A stretch of DNA of 64,000 nucleotides from Roridomyces roridus (lineage: Eukaryota > Basidiomycota > Agaricomycetes > Agaricales > Mycenaceae): contig JARKIF010000002.1 in NCBI GenBank assembly GCA_029378245.1, forward strand, positions 930,001-994,000. Direction: 5' to 3'. Shown here piece by piece: positions 34,693 through 45,800 of this stretch; position 1 is the first letter of the stretch, and each line of letters starts with the position of its first letter. A program made the translations under genes and the position numbers. Below the pieces are notes generated by a model. It saw only the letters and a program-made list of their open reading frames with translations, made no database searches and had not been told where the DNA came from.

Positions 34693-36166
34693 ATGAACTC
34701 GCCTACCCAACTACCACGCTCCTTTCATCCTCACACTCCTTCGCATCCAAAAACACACCGCAGATCGAATTCAGCGCCCAGTCCAATCGTGGTCCGCCCA
34801 AATAGCGCCTTCTCGCTCACGGAGCCAACACTCTGCGATATTTCAGTCGAAATCACCCCCAGTTCCGACATCGCCCCTCCCCCAACTCCAGTCTCGTCAA
34901 AGTTGAAACCACAATACTCCATCCGTCGCCAAAGGCCCATCTCGGACACCTTTTTCGAGCCCGAAATCGTCCTCGGCGAGCCCAAAGCACATGTCGGCCA
35001 TCCCAAGACCAGGATCGGGCAATCTGCCCTCAAGCTCGCTGCGATCAAGGAGCGGATGCAGCGCCTCGAGACCACCAACGAGAAACTCACTCAGCGGATC
35101 CAGTCGTACAAGACGGACACGGAGATGCTCAACTCGAGCGTCACCTATTTCTCCAGCGAGTATTACGCCAGCCTCCTCACCATCCGCGACTTGCGAGCTA
35201 GGACCCGGCAGGACGCGGAGATTATGAGCAACCAGGAGCAGCAGCTCTGTCAACTGAAGAAGTTTGTGGGCTTGATAGTGGAGGTTGGATTGCATGAGCC
35301 TGTATTGGAGTGTGCGCAGGGATCGGTGCTGGCTGGGGAGGACTTTGAGTCGGTTCTGGTCGAGGCCATCCGGCTTGCGGCTGCCAGACGTGGATCGGCT
35401 TGGTCGGTCATCCTCTCCGCCGCAGCTGGCGATGCACCTGCAGAAACGACCTCGACTACTATATCCGAAGATACCTTCCAAGACCGCCCATCTACGTCGA
35501 CCGTGGACGATCTTTTGAAGAATCTCGAGAACGGAGATATTCCCTTTGGACGACACCGGTCCTCTGTCTCGCGTCGCCTCACGGCCAACAACTCTCCAGC
35601 ACGTAATTCCCTCCTGCCGTCGAAAGTTGTCAAGAATTCGCCCCCACGCTCTCCGTTCCGTTCCCCTCTTGGCAAGGTCGACGTCAACCGCAAATCCATA
35701 AAAGTGTGTATCCGCCTGTCCATTCATACCCGACTCATCGTGTTGTCAGACACCGACACGCAAGCCACGTCCAACGTGCATCAACGAGGGAGATGTCTCA
35801 CTATCCACCCAGAAAGCCCTCGCCTCTCTACAACGCATACTCGACACTTTCAGCGTCGACAGCCTCGGATCTTTGGGAACGACGACAACGGAAGGGTCCG
35901 GCGCCCATTCAGATCCAGATTCTACCCCGAGCCGTCCTTCACCATCCGCCACGCCCCGCTTGTCCTTGCGTCGGCCGACGGTGTCAGAGAAGGGCACGGG
36001 GTCGCCGACGCCACCACGCAGGAGACAGCTTGCTGTAGTTGCTAGTCCTTCTCCGGTCAAAGCCAGGGCGAAAGCGTCTGCAGGAGGTTCGCCCGTCAGG
36101 CGGTTACGGCCCATTCCTGAGGTCACAACTCCGCCTGGGTCGAAATTGAGGAGTGGGTGGCGCTAG
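34693..36166 (+). CDS. Hypothetical protein with short coiled coil and Ser/Pro-rich tail
   Basis: Two exons, 34693-35703 and 35750-36166, with intron GTGTGT...GTCAG. About 475 residues. The N-terminal ~110 residues are Pro/Ser-rich. Residues ~120-200 form a coiled coil (IKERMQRLETTNEKLTQRIQ), followed by a mostly helical region (QLKKFVGLIVEVGLHE). The rest is Ser/Pro/Arg-rich with many SP and TP sites (NSPPRSPFRSPLGK) that suggest cyclin- or MAP-kinase-type phosphorylation. After the intron, KALASLQRILDTFSVDSLGS is the only ordered-looking part. No family recognised. Confidence 0.65.
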
Positions 36167-36320
36167 ATGGGTGAGGCGAGTCAAAAGCTGCTGTATGTAT
36201 GGATTGAATGGATTTCACGTCTTTCCTGCGAACAAAAAGTGCGAATTGAAATTGAGAGTGAATTCCGAGCGTAGATATGTGATACAGAAAGCAAATATCG
36301 AGAGCGAATAATGGTGCAGT

Positions 36321-38625
36321 CTAGGTAGATTCATCGTGCACCTCCTCGTCCTTCTCCAAAGGGACCGCCCACCTCAGGATGTGAGCTCCCCCGACCGCCA
36401 CAAGCCGCGTGTGCTTGGCCTCCGCTTCAAAGAAGCTGCGAACTGTAACCGTCTCTACGGCTTGAAGGTTCTCCGACCACGTGCGATACCGTCGCTCCAG
36501 GAGACCCTCCTCGTCATCCTCGCATAAGCTCTGGTGCAGCTCACGGAGAGCGTCCACCGAGGGCTCGCTATCGTTCGGGTTGACGGCTTGCCAAAATCCG
36601 AGTAGCGTCAACGTCGTGAGTTCCCAGTCGTGCACATGTTCTGGCAGATAACCAATGACACGGACACAGGTCACGTCGGCGGGTAGCAGGACGAGGGGCT
36701 CTGTCAGTTTCCGAGACGCCGGCATGACGCAGAGAGAGTTGCGCATCATGAGCTCTAGGATGCCGCGCAAAGTCGGCTCACGCTTCTTGCCCAATGACCG
36801 CATCGTCTGGTCGCGGAGAGCCTGGGATAGTAAATTCAAGAGTGGCCGATGGTTATGCTCAAAGTCGTATCTGCGCAGAGCGGTGAGGAAGTTGAGTCGC
36901 TCCTCGGGGTCGTCGTCGAACTCGTCGGAGTGGCATCCGAGATCATGAGGGTCATAACGGTCATGCGCGAGGCGGTCAATGTGGTCGTGTATCTAGATCA
37001 GGATTAGACGGGCTAAGCAAAGAGGGTCAAATGCTCACCATTGACAAGGCGTCACGATTTGCTATTCTGAAGGTCGAGTTGGAACCGCCAGAGTGGGTCA
37101 AAGCCCCCGCATGATACAATGCACCCCAAAACACTGAGGTGCCGTCGAGGTCATTCAAATTGTCCGCCTCGACGCACTTCATCTCTACGACGCCGGCCGT
37201 GAGCAGCTCGATTAGACCCTCCTGCGTGACCGTTTTCGGCACGTCCGACTCCATCGGGACAAGCTTCAGCAAGGATCCCAACAAGGCGAACGGCGGCTTG
37301 CGTGAAGATGAACCCGAAATGTGGTCAATCAACGCTTGGGGGCTGAAGACAATGTCTGCGACAGTTTCGCAGGACGCAAAAGAATAGACCCCGTGCCGTC
37401 GTCTGAGCTCGGCGAAATCGAGCGTGTGATCGAAGGATTGGGCGAGTCGCGTAGCCTCGCTCTCCGTAAAGCCACAACAAGACTGGAGGTGGTCTGGGGC
37501 GGGAGTCACCAGATCTCGAAGGACCGGAGTTTGCACCGACAGAGTGCCGGTCACGAGCAGCTTGGCAACGACGTCGCCACCAGCCTGCAGAGGACTCCAA
37601 AGATACTCGTCCATCAATTGCGCGGCTTCCTGGTGGGTCACGAGAACATGCAGCCACCCGGGGTATATTATCTGGGACAGCATGCTGTTACTGAGCGGCA
37701 CATCGTAAGAGTCCACGCTGACGAAAAGAGTTTTGCCTTGGGCTTTGACCAGTTTCTGCCGTAGAGTCAGAACTGGTGGCCGAAAGGATGATGAAAATAC
37801 CCCACCAGCACGTTCTGCAACGATGCATCCCGCCAATCTTCTAAGTAGCCCGGCGGTTCAGAGAACCCGAGCTCCTTCGCGTACTTGCCCAGGAACGAAT
37901 GCACGTCGTTGAATAGAGCGGATCTAAGAGCACTCGCGAATTCATCCGAATTCGAGAAGACACTGATGTCGGAGAGCGTAATAGGTAGACACAAGTGTTG
38001 ACTGTGCTCAGAGTTGGTGGGGATATTGTCGGCGGTGTCGAAATAGCTGGAGAACGTCTCCGCACCGTGGACATCGTAGAACTGGCAGAGCATGGATAGA
38101 AACGCTGTCTTTCCAAACTTGGGTGGGCGGAGAAGGAGGTACCGATATTGATTCGGCAATTGGAACGCAAAACGCGTCTTATCCACAAAGGCAGTGCGGG
38201 CGCGAAGGCGAAAGTCGAGATAAGTATCGTCGGCCCGGGGTAGGCGTAGATGCTATAGCTTGGGTAAGTATACAGGCACTGCGGGAAGATGGTTTTTGCT
38301 GCTCACGTCGCGGGATGAGGGTGAGAGCGAACCCGTTTTGGCGCGTTTGTGCCGAGGCTCACTGTCGCTGCTGAAGCCGTCATCTTCACTCCTCCGCTTG
38401 GAGCCGGAAGAGCCCGTTGATGGACTGGAGATGGGTGAAAGCTCGTCTGGAAAGTTATCAGGGCAGGTCCGGTGGAATAATATTCATTCAAGCACCGTCG
38501 GACGGCCAGATCTCATAGTCTGGAATTTCGAGCGGGGGGAGTTTAGAGCGCGTAGAGGGCTTTGCATCTTCCGGTGGGAAGACGAAGGGCTCATCGTCGA
38601 TAGACGAAAAGACAAGGGTGGACAT
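36321..38625 (-). CDS. AAA-ATPase-like Crinkler/RHS-type protein, copy C
   Basis: Five exons from an ATG at 38625 with the same junctions as copy A, its closest relative here. Exon 1: MSTLVFSSIDDEPFVFPPED. Exon 2: a basic patch PRHKRAKTGS. Exon 3: FVDKTRFAFQL and P-loop RPPKFGKTAFLS. Exon 4: LFVSVDSYDVPL, LMDEYLWSPLQAGGDVVAK and CCGFTESEATRLAQ. Exon 5: REPTLRGILELMMRN, HDWELTTLTLLGFW and an acidic end at 36321. It lacks the longer acidic repeat tail of A and B. No frame break. It lies head-to-head with copy D, 167 bp between start codons. Confidence 0.75.
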
Positions 38626-38649
38626 GGCGGCGGTTTGGGACAAGGGAAG

Positions 38650-38660
38650 ACGGTCACCTG
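38650..38660 (-). promoter_or_regulatory. E-box-like element of copy C
   Basis: CAGGTGACCGT on the minus strand, 24 nt before the ATG at 38625, followed by CTTCCCTTGTCCCAAACC. It lies in the shared C/D promoter region. Confidence 0.6.
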
Positions 38661-38791
38661 ATGGGATGAGTACCATTACGTAACATCAACGCCTACACTC
38701 ATGATTCGTCACGTCGTGCCACTTGAAGAACAATGGCCGGCCGCCGGCCCACAACTTTCAGGTGCCTCTCTGCACTGCTCCTCCACAATCC

Positions 38792-41700
38792 ATGCCAGAT
38801 CAAGCCGACCCCAATGCAACCTACACCTACGAATGCCTCTTTTTCGAGAAGGCTCACCAGACCGAGTTCAAGCCGTGGACTCTCACCCTCACTCGCAAGG
38901 AAATCGACAAGCTAGGCACGGTTGCGGATTTTTTCCAAATCGTACAGCACAAGCACAATGTCAGCTCCTGCCAGAGCTGTGCTGGCCCGATACTCATCAA
39001 GTGCTCCTGCCGCGTGTATTGGCTGAACGCCGTTGCCAAGGAGCACTGGCGATTACAGGACGTGGAATTGAAGCACAAACCTGACGATGGAATGCATTTC
39101 ATGCCTCCCTATACGAAAATCACGCCCCATCTTCACTTCGGGAGCGTGCCAGCGGGGACTATACGCTTTATCTTCGAGTGCACCTTTGACGGTGAGTCGG
39201 TCGGTGCCATCAGGAATCTTGCTGATCCCAAAATGCTCTCTTCCAGTGCCAAAACGAAAGCGGCAAGATGAAGAAGACTCGAATAAAAAATCCAAAGAAA
39301 TGCCCATTCCCCAGCCCCTTGGATTGCGCGTGCTGCGATCTTCGGAAGACAGTGCCACCCCAATGAGCATCCTACCGCGAGCGTGCTCCATTTTCCCCGA
39401 CCACACCGCGTTCGACAATCGCGTCTTGGCCGACAAGACACGATACATTCCCATCGTCGACTCCTTTCTACGCGCCCGCAAACGTGGCGGGTGTGTTGTG
39501 TCCCTGCCGAAGGGTGTGGGCAAATCCACGTTTTTGAAGATGCTCCTCGCATTCTACAATTGCCAGAACAGCACTTTTGACGAAACCTTTGAAGATTTCG
39601 CGATTCGCGAGATGGTCCACACACGGGTAACAGAACATAAATATCATTGGGGCGCGAAGAAGGGCCTCTGCTTGGTCTTCGACCTGCGGGGAATCGGAGA
39701 GGTCGGAGGTACCGGCTCCGAGGTGTCCCGCTCAATCAAAGCCTACGTGCGGAACACTTTCGAGCAGTTCGTGGATGGATATCGCCACGAGTTCAAATCC
39801 CCAGTCGTTCTCCCTGCACGTTCTGGGAAAGACGGATATAGCGCCGCTGCAATGCTCCGAAATATCAAGGTGGGAAGTTCTTTGCGACGCTTTCAGACTT
39901 TCTAATGGGAAGATGATAGGCAAAGGTTTCATGGACGGAACGAAGGCTTTTCGTAGCCGTTGACCACTGGGACGATGTGATTCAGCGCTGCATAGCGTGC
40001 TCCATCAGTGTTTTGACAATCATCTTGTGGACTTGTGGGGCTTGGCAGCTTGCCGCACAAGCTCGCAAGCTCGATTCCAATGAACAATGCATCTGAAAAA
40101 AGCAAATTTCAGCTCAGAAATAATTCTGTAAACAGCAGGACAGCCCTCGAGTTCACTGAACACAAAGGTAAACACAGGAGCGGCCAAGAATAAATAAAAA
40201 TTTGCACTTTCCAGGAGTCGAACGGCAGACCTTGTGGATTTCGAGACCTGGCTTGTGAGCTTGTGAGCTTGCGGCGATTTGGCAGACGCTTGTGAGCTTG
40301 AATGAGCTTGTACAAGCTCACAAGTTTCATGTCAAAAGTCTGATGTCGAACACCGCTGCTATCGACGACATCACTCGTGCCCTGACCGTATTCCTGACCG
40401 ACTTGGCCAAAGAGAGTCACCCAGAAATTAACATTCTCCTATTGATTCTGGGCAACCTCCCTCCAACTGTGGAAGGGGTGACACCCAATTCTGTCGTGAA
40501 TATTTCGACCGAGTCAAACTTGCAGGGCGCTTTCGGGATGACGGATCAAGAATTAGAAGACTTCTTCCGTGTTCTCTCCTGGGGCCGGCGTACAAAGCTG
40601 AGCACCAGAGACCCGAATCTGGCGCATACTTTGGGTCGTTTCGAACCTGCGGCGTATTCGCCCACCACCCCAACGGAGGCGGAAAAGAAATCTTCGGTTC
40701 CCTTGCCTATCTACAACTTCACTTTGGTCTTGCACTACTCTCAGTGCTTCTAGAGCTGCACACCGATCACGACCAGCTACTGAAGTCCCCGTTGCAGCAG
40801 ACGATTACCCGCAAATGTGCTAAACTGTTGGAATACTCAAACCTACGACGCGGCAAGGCCGTTCTCGTACCCAAGTTCCACGGTATTGACTTGCGTTCTT
40901 TGGACGAGACTTTCACGCTGCTCGAGGAGCAGTTGTGGATGCTACTTTTTCATACGGGAGAGCTCAAAATGACCAACTGGCCCGGGATCGACCCAGATAC
41001 CGTCTGGGAGCTGAAGGTAGCCAGCAATTTTGCAGAATATGCGGTAGGTGCTCTTTGCATTCGCCCAATTTTTTGGCTAATGTATTTAGCTCTTCTCCTC
41101 GTTCACAGCTATCCGATTCTACAAGGAGCCTTCCCGTGACATGGAGCTGCGAGCCTTGTACGAGCGCAATCCACGGCCAATGCTGGATGAGATTCTCAGG
41201 AGAATCTTGTCTAACAAGACGTTCCAGGATCTGTACAGGTTCACCGAGTTGGCATTCCAGACCGTTTTTGATGGTTATTTCTGTGACCTTGACGGCCGGA
41301 ATGAGGATTGTTATCTTGCGCAACTAGGTCTCTTGACGAACCCCTCAGTAACCGACCAGCAGACAGGACGTCGGTCTGGAGCGATCACCCAGGGTCCGTC
41401 TGGTTTGGGACGGTTTGGTTACGCGGACGTGTTTATTGCGGCATTGCAACGCATCCATCCTGGCCGCACCCTTGTCATCGAGCTCAAGGTGGTCTCCGTA
41501 TGGAACCTGTTTCTCGCCATCTATGAAGACGAGAATTTGTGCAGAACTAAAGTCGAAGGAGGACCCAGGGACCCTCCAAATACGTTCAGGAAGAATGTCA
41601 TGGAGATGGTCGAGAAGGTGGACAACGCCACCATACAACAGCTTCGGGCAACATCTTACGGCTACAAGACGGCCCGAGGGGTGAACACTCAGACCATCGG

Positions 41701-41971
41701 CGCGATGTTGGATGACGCTGCAATACAGCTGAACTCATACACGAGTGCAGTCGTAAATGGAAAAGCCGACAATGGGACGAACAAGAAAGGCATCACCAGC
41801 GCCGAGAGGAGGATTGTCGTCCGAAACTCGGATTCCCCTGACGAGGTTCTTGGCCTCATTGTCTGCTTTATCGGGCACCGCATTATCGCTGTGCCGCTCG
41901 AGCCCCAAGTCCAGAACAAACAATACACGTACGATGTTGTACCACGGTGGCGTAAGAATTGGAAGGGTTAA
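38792..41971 (+). pseudogene. AAA-ATPase/PD-(D/E)XK Crinkler/RHS-type protein, copy D, interrupted
   Basis: The distinct N-terminal domain (about 130 residues, YECLFFEKAHQTEFKPWTL onward, several Cys) is unlike the other copies. After an intron (39192-39246) comes a bipartite basic signal (VPKRKRQDEEDSNKKSK), then VLADKTRYIPIVDSF and the P-loop LPKGVGKSTFLKML. After a second intron (39870-39919), LFVAVDHWDD is the Walker B. A 327-bp inverted-repeat element then sits at 40011-40337. The frame resumes with NILLLILGNLPP and GAFGMTDQELEDFF. Near 40620-40740 the frame shifts to FGLALLSVLLELHTDHDQ, by an unrecognised intron or a true frameshift. MLLFHTGELKM follows, and then a nuclease-like GRFGYADVFI...TLVIELKVV with D and ExK, ending at 41971. 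This is the only copy with a clear PD-(D/E)XK signature. Confidence 0.65.
40011..40337. mobile_element. Small terminal-inverted-repeat element (MITE-like)
   Basis: 327 bp with imperfect inverted ends: TTTTGACA and CTTGTG at the left (40011-40029) are mirrored at the right (40319-40337). Just inside are repeats of GCTTGTGAG / CTCGCAAGC. Removing exactly this interval rejoins the copy D frame (CSIS-GLMSNTAAIDD), and 327 is a multiple of three. On the minus strand it also contains GTTCGACTCC, a B-box-like string. No target-site duplication was identified with certainty. Confidence 0.6.
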
Positions 41972-42166
41972 TGCTTCGCATAACATCGACTTGCTGTACT
42001 TACTACGTGATCATCTGTGAACACGCCTGAATCATTCTCTTGTATTGTACAACTTTGTATACCGATTTGGGAGTGCCCGGGCCTGTTTCGGGCGTCAAGG
42101 TGAAGCTGTAAGTAGCGAGGCGGGACGGTCGGTCTATAATCTAAATCGAAATATGTATGGACTTCG
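41972..42166. other. Short spacer between copy D and the LINE tail
   Basis: About 195 bp of copy D 3' flank up to the LINE's simple-repeat tail. No gene. Confidence 0.5.
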
Positions 42167-42188
42167 TAGGTAGGTAGGTAGGTAGGTA
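42167..42188. repeat. (TAGG)5 simple-repeat tail of the LINE
   Basis: Five TAGG units plus TA on the plus strand, i.e. a (CCTA)n tail on the element strand, in place of poly(A). Confidence 0.85.
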
Positions 42189-42395
42189 TATACACGGCAC
42201 GGTCCGGATAACGAACGCCGGTTTCCAAGGATTATCCCGGTGTACAAAGCAAGCCAAATGACACCTTCGCCCCTGGACCTCCCTCGATCAACTAAACCCG
42301 ATAACGCAGACCCCACAGGTTTCCCCATGCCCCACGGTAGAGCCAAGCCGAACAAGAAAGGCAAGTAAGCCGAATCTGAAATCATCAGCTCCACG

Positions 42396-42862
42396 TCAGT
42401 TAACCAATCTACTACTAGTAGGCCGTCGAATCGGGACTGAATAGAAAACCTGCAGAACTTCATACACATATTTGGCAACCAGAAGTATTGTTGCGCGCTC
42501 GTAGATGACCGCTTTCAAGAACTCCACTGTCGTGAGTTGGGTCATCATACTTTGCAGCCTCGGCACTGTGCTGAATAGCTTCACAAGAAAACATTGCCTC
42601 AATTGAACGACCTCCGGTGAGGAAGAACACTCAAATAAGGCATGCTCCGGACTTTCAACTGATACAGTGCAGAAGCGGCATAGGCGCTCACATCGTGGGA
42701 CTGGTTGATGTGCATGGTCCACATGTCGCAATTTCTCTAGGGCAAGGTGGTGGGTCGACAGCAGGATGGAAGTCAGTGCTTCCCGGTGAGTCTGCGTCGT
42801 TACCATGGATAAATAATGCCTCATATAGAGAGTGATGCGGACAGGAGGTTCATTTTTGAGGT
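42396..42862 (-). pseudogene. Frameshifted C-terminal part of LINE ORF2 with CCHC knuckle
   Basis: In a different frame from the main ORF2, this stretch continues the protein: NEPPVRITLYMRHYLSMV, then the zinc-knuckle CRFCTVSVESPEHALFEC (C-x2-C-x8-H-x4-C) found at the C-terminus of many LINE ORF2 proteins. The shift occurs at an A5 run at about 42859-42863 (minus strand CCTCAAAAATGAACC). One A fewer would join REPQ to NEPPV. The stop is at 42396. Confidence 0.7.
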
Positions 42863-45800
42863 TCCCTGCGGCCATGTAGCAGATAAAGCTTTTCTGACGT
42901 ATCGAGACTCTGCTGCAACCAGATGAGTGCCCGTTTTTTGACTTCGTCTCCATATGCTTCTACACTCTGCGGTGTCGCATTTTGAAGGTCGAATATCGGA
43001 CAGTCAATCTTGAGCTTTTGTGCAGCTATCAAGATATCCCCGGCCCATGACTTTTTCCCCCTTGCCGCCAGCTCGATTGAACTGGTGAGACATATACGCG
43101 CGAGGTGAGTTGGGGCAAGTGATAAAAGGTAGCTCATGTAGCGAAGAAGCAGCAAGAATCGGCGAACTCGGAGCGGCATGATGCCAGTTTCGGTAAAGAG
43201 AGGTGCGTGCATGGAATAATGGTGAAGGCCGAGTATTTCTCGCAGAAAGTCGATCTGAATCTTGCACAGTGCATCCACGTGAACGTCTTCACAATCGGGG
43301 GCCACCTCGCACCCGTACGTGAGATGGCAGTCAACGCGCGCCATATATATGGCTTTATACTGCTTTGGTGTCAGTCGACCCGCGGCATCCTCAATGCCCA
43401 TCATTCGATGTACGCAATACCTCGCGGCGCTTGCTTTTTCGTGGTAGTGTTTCTCGAAGATATTGCGGGAGTCGGAGCGCAGGTGAACGCCGACATATTT
43501 CTCATCGGTGCTGACTGTCAGCGCACTTGTTCCGAGTTGGAATTGGAGACCCGCCGGTGCGTTTCCAAAAATCATTATGATCGTCTTCAGCAGATTGACG
43601 ACAATGAAATTTTTAGAGCACCAAATTGCGACTTCGTTGAGTCTTCGCTGCAAGCCAGCCGCACTCAGAGAGATGAGTAGGATATCATCCGCCTGTGCAA
43701 GTATGGCAAACCGAACGTTGGAAATTATTGGGTCGTCTGGATCATCTGGCATCACCAAGTCCGCCATGAAGAGATTCCAGAGGACCGGGGATGTGGGGTC
43801 GCCGGTGAGCAGTCCTATAAAGGCTTTGAACTCCGTTGACTCTTCGTCCCCGTGTTTGATATAATATTCCATTCGTTCATAGAGCATACGAAGCCAATCG
43901 AAAATTGCGCCTCCCATTCCCATCCTCATGAGTTTGAGCCATAGCGTCGGGTGATCCGTAGAGGGGAACGCGTTGGTCGCATCCACCAGGGCAACATAAA
44001 CTGTGAGTCTCTTTGCACGCGCCCATTCCTTGATACATCGCAGAATGAAGGGATTATTTAGAGTTCTATAGCCCTCTCTGAATCCATTCTGGTAGTCAGG
44101 TATGAGCCCCCTCGCATTTGCCCATGCTGTTATTCGCCTGAGGATCAACAGCATCAAGAACTTCAACAGACAACTCTCGAGACCAATGATTCTGTAGCTA
44201 TCTGGGTTGGTCTTGATCTTTCCCCGCTTGAGAAGCCCAATTATGACTGTTCTGAACCATACAGAGGGACCATCCTTGTAGCGAATGCACTCATTGCACA
44301 GAAGAAGAAGGTCGTCATTCGGGATATCAAGAATTTGGGCATATACGACGGCATCTTCTCCCGTCGCACTGGCCAGACCATTCTTCCGAATGTGGTCTTT
44401 CGCCTCTTCAACATCTTCCTCGGTGAATGCCCTTGAGAAGAATTCTTCTGCAGTTGAGTCAGAAGTTGTTGGCGGAATCAGGTTTGCAAGCAGCCGATTC
44501 ATTTTATGCTTTGCTGAGTCAAATGACTGTGGTAGAGTCTCTGGGGGATTGAGCCAGCGCTCAAACACTACCCGTAAGTCTTCCGCACTCACTGCCAATG
44601 CCACTGGTGCAGGATCACATAGCCTTTTGACTTCTTTCCAGAAAGCTCCGGGGCCCGGAGCTTCGAGGAGCCGCTTGCGATTCATGTCTCGGATGTCATA
44701 TAACCGTTGGCGTCCACGGTGAGAGGCCGGGTACTCCAACCTTCTCGCAGGCATTGATTCCGGCTTTCCAGTGTCATTCTGCAGCTCCGTGGTGACCTTA
44801 TCCAATATCAAGACTGGTACCACTTGCTCTGGGGTAGCACCCGGCCATGAAACCGTCGGGTTCCGTATCCGAGGAAGTCTCGATCCCTCCAGTGCTAGTG
44901 AGTGCGCCAATTGGAGGTGTTCAGAGCTTGACCCTTTGGCAAGATGTATGAATTCCAATGGGGCAACTCTTCGCTGTATCCACGCAATAATCAACTTGAG
45001 AACATCGCCGTTGGTTGTATTTCGCCATCCGCATGCCTCATTTTTGACTGCCCAGTACTTCACCGACTTGATCACATATTCTGACCTTGTCATGACACGC
45101 AGATTTTTCGTTTTTGGAGCAGCCGCAAGTGCTAGGAGAAGTGCAACCAGTTCAGCTCGCATATTGTTCTGTTCAGCCCACACTCGTGATTTTCTGTTGA
45201 GGCCTGAGCCCTGTCCGAAAAACGCACCAGCACCGGCACTGGCCGCGTGCTGGCCCGTTTTCGTGCTGTACCCGCAGATTGTAACCCTCACTGGTTCGGT
45301 GTCGTAATGCACTGGTCCATACAGTTTCCGTATCTTTTTGCTCTCATCTTTTGCCGCCTCCAATGTCCGGATCAGCATCTTGTCGAGGTCCGTTTCATCA
45401 GGGAGTACAACTTCCTCTCGTTTTCTTTTATGACCTTTGCTGATAGAGCTTCGGAGGAGGCTGGCATCTACCTCGAGCTCAAGAACAAGAGCTGTGTGGT
45501 CGTATCCCTTGACCTGGTCCTCGACTTGAAAGGTTTTCACGTCCTCGAAGAGCGATCGAGAACATATGGCATAGTCTATCACTGTGCGATGCTCCTTCTG
45601 AAACGAGGTATATTTGCCACTTTGGATGCCAAAGCATTCGGCGCCACTCACAAATACCAGACCATAATCGTTGCACAAGCGAAACAAATAACGGCCGCGC
45701 GTGGAAGGACTTTTATTGTCTTTCGATCTGCGCGGTGGGTCGTTCGGCGACGGTGTTTCTGAACCGGTGCGGGCATTGCAATCTCCGAGTAATAGAATTT

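Noticed and set aside
40189..40260. Possible tRNA gene on the minus strand (GTTCGACTCC, a T-loop-like string)
   Set aside because: No pairing acceptor stem and no A-box at the right distance; it lies inside the inverted-repeat element.
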